A stretch of 64,000 nt of DNA from Nautilus pompilius. Lineage: Eukaryota > Mollusca > Cephalopoda > Nautilida > Nautilidae. The notes beneath the pieces are model-generated. The model did not search any database, had not been told where the DNA came from, and saw only the letters and a list, made by a program, of their open reading frames with translations. The stretch spans positions 4,788,501-4,852,500 of the forward strand of contig JACATO010002186.1 in the NCBI GenBank assembly GCA_018389105.1, given 5' to 3'. Below, in pieces: positions 48,555-62,400 of the stretch. The first letter of the stretch is position 1, and every line of letters starts with the position of its first letter. The position numbers were made by a program, and so were the translations under genes.

Positions 48555-49140
48555 ACAGATCTGGATAAAGGGTTAATGTTACAGAACACTTGGATACACA
48601 TTTGCCTATAAGGTTAATGATATATTGTTTTAATCTCTACACAATTAAGTGAAAGGATACTGTTGTATAGGACTAGATTATAAATTTAGCTGAAGTGTTA
48701 CTGTTATGTAGCACTAGACTACACATTTGGGAGAAAGGCTACTGTCACACTGGGCTACATATTTGGATGTAAAGTCTGTTACATAACAATAGATTGTACA
48801 TATGGTGGAAGGTGACTGTAATATAGCACTAGATTACATACTACATATCTGGGAAAAAAGATATTTGCTATATAACACTAAACTACATTTCAGTGAAAAG
48901 TTACTAATATATAATGCTATACTGTACACAGTTGGGTGCAGGATACTGTTATATAGCACAAGATACCGATCTGGATAAAGAGTTGTTTTTATAAATAGCA
49001 CTAAGCTACACATTTTGGTAAAAGGTTGCAATTATATAGCACTAGAATACACATTAGGGTAAAGAATTACTGTCATAAATCACTAGATTGCACATTTCGA
49101 TGAAAGGTTACTAATATATAATGCTAATCTCTACACCTTT
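48555..49140. repeat. Minisatellite, about 14 diverged copies of a 41 bp unit
   Basis: The unit has two parts, approximately GTGAAAGGTTACTGTTATA and TAGCACTAGACTACACATTTG. Copies succeed each other from about 48555 to 49140 with substitutions and small indels, 37-50 bp long. Examples of the second part: 48700-48729, 48818-48835, 49039-49055. Outer copies are the most diverged, as is usual for ageing arrays. Confidence 0.9.
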
Positions 49141-52100
49141 CCTTTCAAGTTCTATAACATCAACATTTAAGCTGTGTTGGAAAATTTGAAAAATAGGTTT
49201 AAATGGCATTATTAGCAAATCTGTTGTAGTATATTACTGCACATCTTATTCACTTTATCTGTATCATACCCTAAGTATTTCATGAAATTTTGTATCTATA
49301 TATCATCAATTTTCTGGTTATATCTATCAAAAATGGTAAAAACTCAATTCATTTACCCAATAAAAAAACTATACAAAAGTTATGTCAATTACAAACTGAT
49401 TTCATGTGACAAATATTTCATAAACTTCATCTTTAATAGTGCTGTTTCTTTTTGTTACTGGAATTAGTGATGACATGCAGTTGATGAAGAAATGAAACAT
49501 TGCATGAATAATCTCAATTAACTTATTAAAGATCAAAATACGGTATATGATAAATATAAATCTGGGATCCTTCACTTGAGCATGCCATGTTAGCCAAACT
49601 TTTTCAATAACCAGTTGATGCAATCTATAACTAGAGTAGATACAAATATTTATACTTAAAATTGCTAAAGATGACATCATATTCTCTTGAGTAAAACACT
49701 GCTCAAAAAATGTAGAGATATTACAATATAAATTGCATGAATTTAATAACAATGAAACAGCACATTTAAAAACTGACCATGAAATTTGACATATAAAGTT
49801 CATTTTGCACAATATCTGGATTTTGTTTCATGCATTTAGTTACATCATAATGACAACTAATCACTACCCTAATGTCACATGGCTTCTAGTAATATGTATG
49901 GCCACCTTTGCCGTGCACTATAGAGTGAACCTGCATCGCACACTAGTAAATTTTGTTTTAAAATATTCACAACAAAATAATACTACTACTTTTGCAAACA
50001 GACAACTATTTGGATACCATCACCTTTCTGTCAAAAATGACCAATCATGCTTTGTGTAGATCAAGATTACTTCTGTAAACCCTCTGCAATTCCTTTCGTG
50101 GTCAATTCATGATACCTTCTGCAGATAACAAAAACATTACCACTTTGATTACTTCTCTAGCATTCATCTTTCACCCTCAAAAATCTTAATTGGCTATACC
50201 AACATCGGCATGATAACAGTAACCCATGTTGAAAATCTGCGGATTTCAATTTACCTTTGAAAGATTACCTACAATTTCAGTTTTAAAGTAAACAAGATTT
50301 TGAAAGAAAACTTGACTGAGTAAGCAAAAAAATAATATTTTAAAATATACAAATGAATATGATAAACTAGTTTCAACCAGTCCTTATGTTGTTTTCTTTT
50401 TCTTTGTTTATTGTCATACACCTGTAGAATATAGTTTAATGTATGTGTGTGTGCATGTGTGAGATGCATCTTTAAAGAATTTTTTTTTGAAATAGCATGT
50501 GTACTAAAAGTGCTTAGTGTAGAGAAGTTTTATCTCCTGCTGGATCGGTCTTCTCTTTGTAGACTAAACACGAAAAACTAAGCAAAGATTTGCTAAGCCA
50601 AACTTCCTGAAGACCAAGTTCAACAGAGATGATGTAAAATATTTTTTTTTTTTATTTTAAATTAATGCTGCTAATTTTTTAAATGAAACCTAAAACAAAC
50701 AAACAAACAAAAAAAATTTATCAAACCAATAAAGTGCAGAAGACTGACAAATTTCACATAAAAAAAAGAGGAAAAAGTATAACATCTGTCAGACCCAAAC
50801 CTTTTAAACGGAATCCATAATTTTATTGTATTTGGCTCCCTATGTCCATTTGTATGGCGACAGAAGAGAAACAATAACAAGGTTATTGACATGTCGAGTC
50901 AGAATGTAAGCCATAGCCTTTTGCGTTTTGACCTGGTGCATGAGTCACATTACACTTTCCAGGTTCTAAGACAACTGAGTCTGCACTGTAAGTGATTCTT
51001 TCAAGCCATTAAAACTGGAGGCAATGATAATGATTCTGCTGATGTCAACTATTATGTGACGCTTCGTCATTATGGCTTCCATAAATTGCTGCACTTAGAT
51101 GGGATTAAAATTAATCACAACCTCAATTTTCTAATGAGGAAAAGAAGTGACCTCAAGTGGCATTTTAGCCAAGCCCTAGTGTAAGGGGAGAGAACCAAAT
51201 AGGGGTTGGCAGAGATCAATGTCTTTGAAATGACCCACCTCCAATAGAGAAAGTGTAACCTATTTGATAAATTCCCTGGGGTGGAGGCAGAACCCCTTGT
51301 CTTCTTGACATGACTTATGGCTACAATGCAATCAAGATCACTAACCACAGGGAACACAACAATAAGATTGATGTCAGAAACAATATTTTCATTTTCATCG
51401 GAATTTACTATTTTTTTTTTTAAAAAAACTCAAGTAAAACAAGTTCAATGCTCAGGGTGAATGGTAATCTCCACCTTTTCGTAAGGGTTAAACACTGAGC
51501 AATATGATAAATAGGGTGCATAGAACAGAAAGCAATACAAACAGATCAAAGGAAAAAACCACCATTAATATCATCATTTTTTCTACAAGACACTTTAGCC
51601 AAAAAAATAACAACAAAACCCCCATCATAATAAAGAAAATAACTCATGCCACTTCTATTACATCAATGCTGTAGATATCATGCACCATATTTTCTCTTCT
51701 GCCCATATGGAACTCAGCAAAATATTTACAGCACCTTGTGATATAGAATTATGGGAAAACCTATATATTTCCCTCTCACAGGACTGTAAACCAATTTCAA
51801 GTAATTTTTATGCTATGCGTTCCTCATCTTGCAACTGTAACAAAAAGATTCCTTTTCATGAGGCGCCCAAAATTTTTAAAAAATCAACTAAAGAAAATGG
51901 CAAGTTTTAATATCAAGTATCCGTTGTATTCGCTGGTTGGTAGAGTGTGCAAATTAATTAGCAATAACATTCAGAAAAATCAAATTCAAATGAATAAATG
52001 TTCTGATCATTAAAGTCAGGTTTAAGAATAGCGTTAAATAAAGATTAAATCATTTTGTTTTAATTCGGAGCCAGAAATTATCTGGCTAGATGAATTTGTG

Positions 52101-54765
52101 AAGTCACCAAATAAAATGGAGACTGTTTAGGTCATACGTGGAGAAAAGACTTAAACAACAAGGCAGGCAGCGAACAAGAATCCCCAAAGACAACATGGGA
52201 GCACATCACTGAAATAGAACTAAAAGCCAGTGGAATATCATGAAAGGAAAGGAAAAGTAGCAGCAAAGAACTGTCCATGCTAAAAGAGAGTAATGAAGGT
52301 CCTACATTATGGTTGGAATAAAAAGACATGCAAAAAAAAAAGAAGCTGAATTTGAGACTTTTTTTAGTTAATTACATTTTATTTAATAATCAACTAAGTA
52401 GTTTGCCTAAAAAAATTTAATCTTTATTCGCAGTGTTTTATTCTGTAAACCCATTTTCACTTTGACTGATTCAATAATTTCAAATTTTAAAGCTTTTTGT
52501 TTTCACACATGAGAAATAATTCTATCATGTGTTATTTGCATTATATACCAAGTTTTCCTATATATATCGTGAGTGTGCGCGTGTGTCCCTGACTATGTGC
52601 ACTAAGAAATACAGGACATTTTATTGGCAAGTCCATAATTATGGCAGCTAACATAAGTGTATATGAATATAAAAAGTAGTAAAGTAATGAAAAACAATGG
52701 ATAATCAGCTAGCTATCAAAACTGCAAACTTAGTTGTGAACATCACAATGATAAACATATATATATATATATCCAAATACTAAACTAAATATGGGAAACC
52801 AATATTATAGTAGTAAGAAAAAAAATGTTTCAGCTTATGTAGTCACATGGCAAATTAATGCAAGTATTTCACCAAAAATACAGGTTTCAATATCTCATGT
52901 CAATGTATATTTGCTTCATTAGAGAAAGAGAAAAAAAAGCACTTGTTAATGGAATTGTCTTCCTAAATAATTACAAATTAAGGATTGTCAAGCTCTTTTC
53001 AAGTATTTGAGGAAACAAAACTTGATATACATTTTTATGGTTCTATTTGATTTTATTGTTTACTGCTGCTTGCATAGGTTCTGATGGATAATTCATACTA
53101 TACCTAAATTAAACTTCTGACAGCATCCACCTGCTGTTCAAATGAAGTCAATAAGAAAGCAGTGACATTTTTAGCAAAATGGTGTTGAAACTAATTTGTT
53201 TTTCTTAACACGTTACCTGCTACCAAATCTAAAAACATGCATTACCATCCAAGATAAATCTGGCTGCAATAAGCACATTATGGTAGCACAAAAGCCATTT
53301 CTAATATTAATGTAATTGTTTTAAATAAAAGCTCTGAATAGAATAAAATAGGTAAGCCCATTATGGCAGCTCCAGGAAGCAAAGAGTTAGCCTAATACTG
53401 ACAGTTTATGAATCCAGTGATAGGAACCATTGGTTGTTTCATCATAGCTCACCGAGAAAATTATAGGCTTTCATTTGATGAAAAAAAAGCACCTTTACCT
53501 CATTTTTGATGACTGATATAAAGAATCAAAAGTCCATCTGCAGTTGATAGTTACATTAAATTTACTCTATCAAATTTAATGTCACAAAGATGGAATCTGT
53601 CAAACATTAAAGACAAATTAAAGAAATGATGTAAAGTAAATCAACACTAGCTAATGAAGATGAAGCTTCTTAAAATATGTCAGTCGAGTTAATTTTACAT
53701 TTTTTTTCTTTTCCTTTCTCCATTTGGCAGCAATAAGGAAAATGCAGCAGGTCTGATGTTAACTGGTTTTAGAAACATTCAGATGCAGCAGTTGCTGTTC
53801 GGTTAATCCCTCTCTGAGATGAAAATTTAAAACACGTGCAAGAAACTGAAATTCTTAGTGGCATAAGACGAATATTTTCCAAGTTGCAAATCCTATGACA
53901 AAACCAGGTGGATGAAGAAGTCATTTTTAAAATGCAGATATTTTTTTTTTAAATTACTTATTTTAGTTGATCATAAAAATAAAACTAAACTTAATGATAG
54001 TAGATGATCAGGGTGCTAAGGTGAGCCATAGTTGTTATTTGTTCTAAGTGAACAACTTTCACTTCAACCACCATTTTCCCCAACTGTATCCACCCAGATA
54101 ACTTGCTTCCTTTTCTAAGAATCCTCAAATAAATCAGGATAGAGGTTCACAAAGAAAGAAAGAATAATGCAGTTGGTCAAAGGTATTGGTGAAATACTTA
54201 TTTCAATGGCCTTCAACTTTTTGGAGATGCATACATAACAGGTCACATTTTTCAGAGTGTATTAAGTTTTCATTCGTAAAACAGTTAATATTTTGTACAA
54301 TGCAAAAAAAAAAATGAATTTTTAATAATTTATTTACTTCTTCTAAATACATATTTCTGTAGGCGATTAACCCTTAGGGCTAACAAAATAACAACACAGA
54401 AAAATTAAAAAAAAAAAAAAATAAATTTCCATCTAGTTTACCCAGGAGATTAAAACAATCTTTAGCATAAATATTGTTCATAAACATCTATTTTCCCTCT
54501 AGACATTTTTCTTACCATAATTACTGAACCCTACAAATAATGGAGAGTGCTCTTAAGTTCTGCATTCCCCCAGTAGGGTACAAGTGCAGCATTCAAAAGC
54601 AGCTGATTTTTGGAAGGATAAAATAAAGACATTTTACAACTAGCTCTTCCACTAAACTAGTTTATCTAGTAATGTATGGAATTTGATGTCGCATTCATAA
54701 ATACTACATATATATATACATAAAGTACTTTTAATTGTTATACATTCTGGCACATTTAACTTTTC
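49141..54765. other. AT-rich gene-free stretch
   Basis: Two neighbouring open frames, 49402-49812 (minus, 136 codons) and 49805-50059 (plus, 84 codons), are long for such AT-rich DNA but match no family I know. A high-complexity patch at about 50.88-51.10 kb carries ATGAGTCACATT and GTGACGCTTCGTCATTATGG. Simple repeats: (TG)n near 50440, (TA)n near 52756-52772, A- and T-runs. Confidence 0.3.
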
Positions 54766-54779
54766 TAATCAACAGTTTT
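54766..54779. repeat. Left target-site duplication of the SINE
   Basis: TAATCAACAGTTTT, 14 bp, repeated exactly at 55112-55125. Confidence 0.92.
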
Positions 54780-55111
54780 GCCAGGCAACGTGGCTCAGTG
54801 GTGAGTGTGTTGGCTTCAGGATCTAGGGGTCCTGGGCTCAATTCCCGCTGTTGGCACATTGTTGTGACCCTTGAGCAAGGTACTTTACCGGATTGCTCCA
54901 GTTGCTGCTGGGCAGTGGCCTGTGTAGGCACTCAGACAGAGGAACCAAGAAAGGGCAGAGGACGCTCTATATCCACGACAAAGGCAAGTCTCCTATGATA
55001 AGGAAAATTCAGAGGAATAAACCACTGCTGAAGATGGATGCACTGGCCCAGAGTTTGCATAACGACGGTGCAACGCATCCCACTCTTATGAAACGAGTGA
55101 TCATAGAAGAA
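54780..55111 (+). mobile_element. Complete tRNA-derived SINE, 332 bp
   Basis: A tRNA-like head carries an A box TGGCTCAGTGG (54791-54801) and a B box-like GGGCTCAATTC (54834-54844), the internal promoter for RNA polymerase III. A central part with CCTTGAGCAAGGTACTTTAC follows (54869 on), a motif I recall from SINEs of several animal groups. The 3' part ends in GATCATAGAAGAA. Perfect 14 bp target duplications flank the element, so both ends are exact and insertion was fairly recent. Open frames across it are artefacts. Confidence 0.93.
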
Positions 55112-55125
55112 TAATCAACAGTTTT
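55112..55125. repeat. Right target-site duplication of the SINE
   Basis: TAATCAACAGTTTT, identical to 54766-54779. Confidence 0.92.
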
Positions 55126-56159
55126 CATGGAACTGAAAACTGTTTTTCTATCTGCTATTGATGAGCAAGCAAATTTGCATTGTATTTACATTGTTAACCT
55201 CTTAATACCAGCAGTGTGGTGAGGAATGCAGTGAACATTTCATAAACCTTTGAGTTAGTATTGGTGAATTGGCTTGCTGTCAGTTTTTTTGCCAAGGTCC
55301 AGAGACGTCCTTTCAATCAAATTGAAAATTACCTTGTTGCAAGCCTTCTTTTTGTTTCACAGTTTTCTGAGAAGTGTCCAAAGTTGCATTGATCCATTCC
55401 ATGTCAAATGGGTTCTAAAGTTCTTCAGCAAATACTTTCCGATTGTTGAGGTGAACTGCAATATCGTAAATCACCTCAAAAAACTTATGTCAGACCAAAA
55501 GCTACACAGAAAATGCACACTTTGTCTTAGTTTGATACCACAGCTAAACAAACCAACTAACTCTCTTCTCTGAATGTACTCTGAATTGCATTAAAAGGAA
55601 ACTTAAAAACACTGTAGCGACATTAGACACAAGGCCAGATAAAAATAATTTCAAACTTTGGATTGCAACATTAGGGGGCATACACCAAGGTACTAAAAAT
55701 GTTGAAATCAGACCTAAAACAAATATTGACAAGTCCTATGAAAAAAGGCATTTTTGCATGCAACACCCCTAATAAATCATGTGAGTTTCCCTCATAATAT
55801 CCTAAAACTGTTGTTACTGAAATACAGGTTCTAAGGCTTAACCTTATGAAACAGTCTCACCCTGTACAAAAGATAAAAGTTTCCAGATGTCTGATTGTGT
55901 GCATGGCTTTGTAAAAAACTCTGGGTTGTGCATGAAATACTGTGATGGTAGAAGAATCTGATATGAAGACAAGCATGTAGTATTAAAGGTTCTTAGCAAC
56001 ATTTTTAAAAGACATGGACTAACTATATATTTAATAAATCATATTAAATGTCAGTAACTGATATAAATTAATACATAAAGAAAACTTTAAAGCATCATTT
56101 ATAAGAGACACCAGATTGAAGACTTAAGATAGTGAGTAATTTGCAAAAAGTACATTATC
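55126..56159. other. AT-rich noncoding DNA
   Basis: The plus frame 55274-55573 (99 codons) and the minus frame 55544-55732 show no known domain. Nothing else recognised. Confidence 0.3.
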
Positions 56160-56490
56160 CTCTTTTTCTTGTGGCAGTGAGTGTATGTACATTTTGGTGT
56201 AGGTGTGTGCAAGTCCTTTCAGTGGAGAGGTGGTTACCAAAACCGCAATATAGTTTCAGAGGTGGAGCATGAGCTCTGTGAGGTACCCAAAGGCAGTTTT
56301 ATGAACCCAGACTCCAGGCTAAGAACCATGCTGGTGATCGCTCGGTCTACAATATAAGCCCCCAGGCAGTCAGGCCCCTCAAATTGACAATGCCAATCCA
56401 GTGAAACCCTAACTCCTTGAGCAAGAAAGCAAGCCTGGTCAGAAACAAGAGCACACTTTGCTTTTAGTCAAAGGAGGCTGAGTCGAGTGG
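56160..56490. other. GC-richer block, possible unidentified interspersed repeat
   Basis: About 330 bp of clearly higher GC than its surroundings, with words such as GATCGCTCGGTCTACAA and AACTCCTTGAGCAAGAAAGC (the latter recalling the SINE CTTGAGCAAGG motif). No terminal duplication or domain was found, so its identity is open. Confidence 0.25.
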
Positions 56491-59400
56491 AGTAATAATG
56501 AAGAAAAGGGTAAATAACTATAAGGAAAAGACAGAACAAATTCAACATTAACATTTTTTTAGGTATACAAGACATCTGTTGTAAATTATGACCACCAGAG
56601 CAGGGATGCAGATTCAATTTAATGTTTAATAAATAACAAGGACAGTATAATTACTTTCATTAAAAATGTATTATAAAAATTATTTAAGATGTCGAAAACA
56701 ATCAAACACACCTGCTGTAAACTTTGTTTCTGCAGTAAGCAAGCAAACCAGCTGAGATGAGGATGCTGAGATTAGTAAAGAATGGGCTTTAAAAAATTTA
56801 ATTAAAGTGTGGAAAAGCTTTGGAAACATCCAGTGAGTTGAATTTAAATAGAAATTCTTTAAAATGTATTTCAGTTTGGTTTGAATTAATAAAAGGAAAA
56901 CAAAAAAGAAATATAGCATTAAAAATTTCTTTCCCTTTGATGATACCATTTGCTAACATGTTTGTGTGTGATTACAAAATCTTCCATCTTTAAGTTTACC
57001 ATGATGAATGATTTCTCTGTTTATATTTGAGCCCTGTTTACATTATATTATTTAAAATAATATGTAAATAGTAATAAACCAAAAATAGTTATCAATAATT
57101 AGTTTAGATGGTGAGTCATAGCTGGCCGTCTAACTTATTTAAAATCCAAATGAATACCACCTGGGGGTCAAATTGAAGATAATTAACTGAGCATCTATTA
57201 AATTTCCTAAACTTTACGCACAACATCCAAACTTTTTGTATGCATTCACCTGAACATGCCAAAACATATAAGTCATTTTGACAAGGTTAAGAAACTAAAT
57301 AGTTTAAATATGCATAATGAAAGTAAGCATTTTTTTTAAAAAAATTATTAAATCAGATTAAGATGTTTTCTAAAAAATACAAAAGACAACAAATGAAGTT
57401 TTGATAATGACCTCAAAAATATGGAGGATCACAATAGAAAAAAAACAAAAAAAAAATTGAATGTTTGTACACAGGCTAAAACTTAAATTAAAACAAATAC
57501 CTTTCACATTACAGATAATGTTTAATATTGGTTCAGGTTGGCCAAAGGGAGAGTTCTTCTACTGTAGCCCTTGTAGCCAATTTTTCAATATTATGTTATA
57601 ATCACCCAGGTTCATGTTATGTGGGCAAGATGGCTTTCACAGTATGTGAGAGCTCAGAAAAGAAGCAAGACCTGCGCTCAATTCATTTACTTTGCCATCT
57701 GCTAGTACAGCCCAGGATACCCCAGGCTTTACTCTGGGGACCAATTTACTAGGAAGCTAACAGATTTATAAACCCCTTATAAGATCCTTGTCCACTGAGA
57801 CATCATTCTAAAATGAAGATTACCAAATATTGTCCAAGTAAATTGTCCTTAGAAATCTGAATATTAACATTACTAATATTAATAATAATAATAACAATAA
57901 TCTCTCAATGACTTCTGCTAGAGAGCTGACCCCCCCATGAAATAACACTGTACTTTATCAAAGTTTTGATAAACCAGAATTCCAGTGATTGCTTTCATAT
58001 GCTCCCTCATTCAAGTACTTAGTGGGTTCATCCTTCTGTTCTTTCAAACCCGGATTAAGTCCATTTCACAAGACACTAGGGGGTTAATAACTGTCAAACA
58101 AAATTGCAAGCATACATGTAAAATTGACGGCTTTCACACAAGCCTGGCCAAGTGAATACTGCAGCAAACAACTTCCATCTTGATTTGGTTTTTTAGCTTC
58201 CAGCCAAGAAAGCTTCTTGGTGACAATTTATGAACAAAGCACTTCATTATGTTTCATTTCAATAAAAAACTAATAATGTTAATTTTATTATTATTTATAA
58301 TAATACAAAAAAGAATAATAGAAAAAAAATTACTATTATTTTCCATTGGCAGTTATTGTTTTTCTAATACAAATTTTGAAATCATATTAACAGGAAAGCT
58401 CTCTTCCAGAACACAGTTTGGATGAAATTGCTTCATAATTGTCTACTATTAGATTTTGAGGCTATGAAATAAAATCAAATTTTGTGAATTAACAACTAAA
58501 GTGCAAAATGCTTTATAATGAAGAAACTGATGCCATTTTGAGGAAGAAACAACTAGAAGTCTTCACACTGAGCTTCACAAACATTTTATGTATAATCAGC
58601 AGAATATGCCCCCCCCCCTCCAACCAATGTAGAAAATCTGCAGATATTCCCTGCTATTTTTTCGCACTAACATTTAATGATTATTATGCTAAAGTGACAT
58701 TAAAAGAGTTAACGTTAAGCATATTTAACTTTCAACAATAGTTTGAGAAACAGAAAGAAAACAAAAAACAAAACAAAATTATTCTTTCCAGTGAGCAACA
58801 AAATTATGTTGTAGCTAAACTGTTTCTTAAATAATGGTTTGTTCAGGTGGAAGAGATGTGATTCTGATGTTTCATTTGTTGGATAGCCCAAGGCAGTTAA
58901 TTGATAATTATATAATTATTCATAACAAGTAAGCATTGATAGTGAATTAGTATGCAGAATGTGTTGAAATAACAACGTGCATGCTTATTTGCATGCACAC
59001 CTGGTAGTGGTCCATTTTAACTAAATCATCCTTGTTTTGGATAAGTGTCCTGCATGACCCATAATGGTAGCCAGAACATAATCTATACTCCGTTTGTATC
59101 TGTGAATAGTTTCAAGTTTTGGAAACCCATTATAAACGGAATGCCTTAAGTACAATACATTAAAAGATCTCAGGATAAAGCTGAAAAAAAAATACAACAA
59201 ATATGTGGAATCCATTTGATTATCTACAGTATTAGTGTATAGCTAAAGGCATATCAATCTAGTTTTTGTCACTAAATTAGTAATAGAGTGAACGAATGAT
59301 CAAAATCAACTGAACAATTGTTAAAACATTTTTTCTCCCGATTAAATCAACAATTACAGAACAGTTTTATCACTTGTTATTATTACAGTATATTAATTTG

Positions 59401-62400
59401 TTGCAGAAAAAACCAAATAAAATTTAGTATGACAACTTCTTTTAATTCAAGCATATTGGTAGGAAGACGACTTATTGCTCTGCTGATAATCCAGGTGTTC
59501 CCACAGATACTAGCTTGGATTTATATCAAAGGTTTTGGTGCACAGGGAAAAAGTTAAATGTCAGACAAGAAGTTTTCCTTGTAGCACCATCCCGCTAAAG
59601 AATATGGGCTTCTCATGCTTTATTATAAAAAATGGTAGGAATTTTAAAATAGCAACGTTTCCAGCAAAACTCAGGTATTCTTCAACAAACAGCAATTTTG
59701 TCTTTACTCTACACCAAAATGCAGGCCATGGGCTAAGATATTGAGATTGAAAATGTTTTTTTCTAAACCCAGATGCAATTCCTAAACATGAACTGCTGAA
59801 ACTTGGAATTATTGGAGAAGAGCCATCATGAGTATTCTGCTGGCAGGTAGGTCTGTGGTTCAGTGCTATACATGAGAGGAACACTAGAGGTGGTTTCCTG
59901 CTGCCTTTCTCAAGAAATGCAGGTCTGCAACAAAAGCCCTAATAGGACTCTTCATTTTGAAACATGGGAATAAACCCCAATAGCCAAGTGATGAAGAGCG
60001 AGAAGCAAGCAAGACAGTTCCAACTGGGATTTAGACTCTGACATCCTCTGAAAAGACCTTTCAAAGTATTGATTCTTTTGAACAGAATAAATTTATTACA
60101 TGCAACCAGTTTGTAGCCAAGTCACTGAAAATGATATTGAACCTTTTTTGTCTCATCTCTGTTGCACGGGTGATATCAACAGGAGAATCTTGATCATGTG
60201 CAGCAACAGCTTTTGCAAATTTTGCAAGAATATCGGCCAAAGAACAGTGAGAAGTGTGAAATCCTCAGCAATCTATCACAGACACTTAATGACCAATAAT
60301 ACAACTTTTTTTTCTGTCATGTTGATAGTGCATACTGGTTTTCTATCCAGCTAGATGCTCCCCCCATACAGTTAATTAGTATTAAAGTGAGAAACAAAAC
60401 TTGCCTACATTACAGCTTTAAATGGTTTCAAAGACAGGCTCAATTTCCTTGTTTCGGTGATGTAAAAATAGTTAGATCTTGGAAACTCCTACCTAAAGCT
60501 ACATGAATTACAAGTAACCAAACCAGCAGTAATGGAAGTTGCTTAAATTATAATTTCATTTGGCATTGCCGGAGGATAATATTTTTCATCTTCAGTAATT
60601 TTGGGATATAAGAACAAATTTTCAGATAAATGATATAAAAGTTTTTATCAAAATATAATGTCAGCGACTTGTATTAAGAAAATACTTTTGGCTGTATTTT
60701 GTGAATTTAATTAATAGTTTTTATTTAATTATTAAGCTGATAACAGATTCATAAAGAAAAAAATAAGCTTAATTTGAGGCTAAATTGATAATTAACTTGC
60801 CCTAGAAAAAAAATGAAGGTATGGTTTTTAAACAAAGCAACATTTTAAACTTCTAAAGCATGTATTAAAATAAATTACCTTCATCTGTTGGACAAGGTGC
60901 ACACTTTGAGATATTTAAATCAGCTAGAAACAGCCCCAGATTTTATTGACCTTTAGTACATCAACATAAAAGTTGCAAACTAAAAAATGATGACAGGGTA
61001 TGATCCCTGAAATGGTATTTTAGAATTTTGTTCTAATACTGAGAGAAGCAAACCATAAATAAATTCCTCTGTTTACTTTTCTCATTTTTTGCAAACACTG
61101 AACCTAGACTTTATTAGTTGAATAAGATAACTGGATTATTGTCCTACCCAGCCACACATTGATTTCTATACTTTCAGTTATCCATTCTTCAGAAAGCCTA
61201 TATTTATTTCATAACAGCAAGACAACTATTACTGCAGTGGCAAATTGCAAAAGTCTAACACACAACATTTTTTAAACTTACTGATATTTTTATCAACAGA
61301 GAACTTCAGATACCCCTACCCAATTTGTTTTGAAGAGTTAAAGCAGCCATGTCCATGACACCTGCATAGTAACTGCAGTGGAGTTCTGTGAGAAATGGGT
61401 TGAACAAAGGTTGGGTGTAAAATTATTTGTGAGAGGGTCTTCTGATGATGAATTCCAGCAAACCATCATCTCTAGTTATGTGTTTAAAACTCAGTTAAAA
61501 CAACAATCGTAGTATCTAGCTCTATTAACAAAAGTTTCACAGTATACCAGAGTTAGTATAACACTGAAGTCGACTTGCCTTGAAGGTTTCAGTATTTAAT
61601 AGGAATAGCTTTCCTTGTTCTTGTGTGCCACCCAGTTCCGTATGCTCCAATAGTTTTTTTTTTTTTTTAATCCTCTTCCATGTAGGACAATATAGACAGA
61701 ACTAGCAGCCAAGAGTTATAACCTAATAACCTAGTGAAGGCAATGGCAAAAATGTCTACCAAGTCATTTGGAACAAATCTTCGTAATGAGGGATAGCATC
61801 ACAGCCATAACATTCTGTTATAGAAATATTAAAAGACTATAGATAAAGTGAACACATGTAAAATAGCAGTTATAAAAATAATAGTTATTAAAAAAAAACA
61901 ACAGATATTTAGGTATTGGCTACAAGTAGAAGCGTGAGACAGAAAGTCATCTTTATTTCAGCTTTAATGTCAGTTGTAGTAATGAATAGGCATTACCAGT
62001 AAAAATACCAAAAGGGAGATAACTGGTTCCAAAAAAAAAAAAAAAAAAACAGTAACAAAAAAAATTGCAGCATTTAATTTCTCATCTAAGATTAATTAGT
62101 TGGGGAAAATATCTTTGAAAATTATTCTCCATTGAAATTGCAAGGCAATCTCTTTCTGTTTTTTTTTTCATTTCAATTACAGCAATGTGTAAAACATTAC
62201 GTAGCACTTGGCAGGAACATATGACACCATTAATCTGTGTGGCATTTGTTTCTCACCTGATGGTAACCATGCTGCTTTTTATGTTCCAATGTTTTAAATG
62301 AAAGAAAAAGAAGTTTTATTACAACTTTCTCTGCAAAATGGAAAAAACCGTTCTGACAAATAGTCTATCAGGGCATCTTGTTGCTAATCCTTCTTCTGCC

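Noticed and set aside
54780-54855. A functional tRNA gene at the second SINE head
   Set aside because: It lies inside a 332 bp unit with its own target duplication; the arms do not pair as in a true tRNA.
57528-57752. 74-codon plus-strand frame as a gene
   Set aside because: No recognised domain, start context or splice signals; length is within chance for the local composition.
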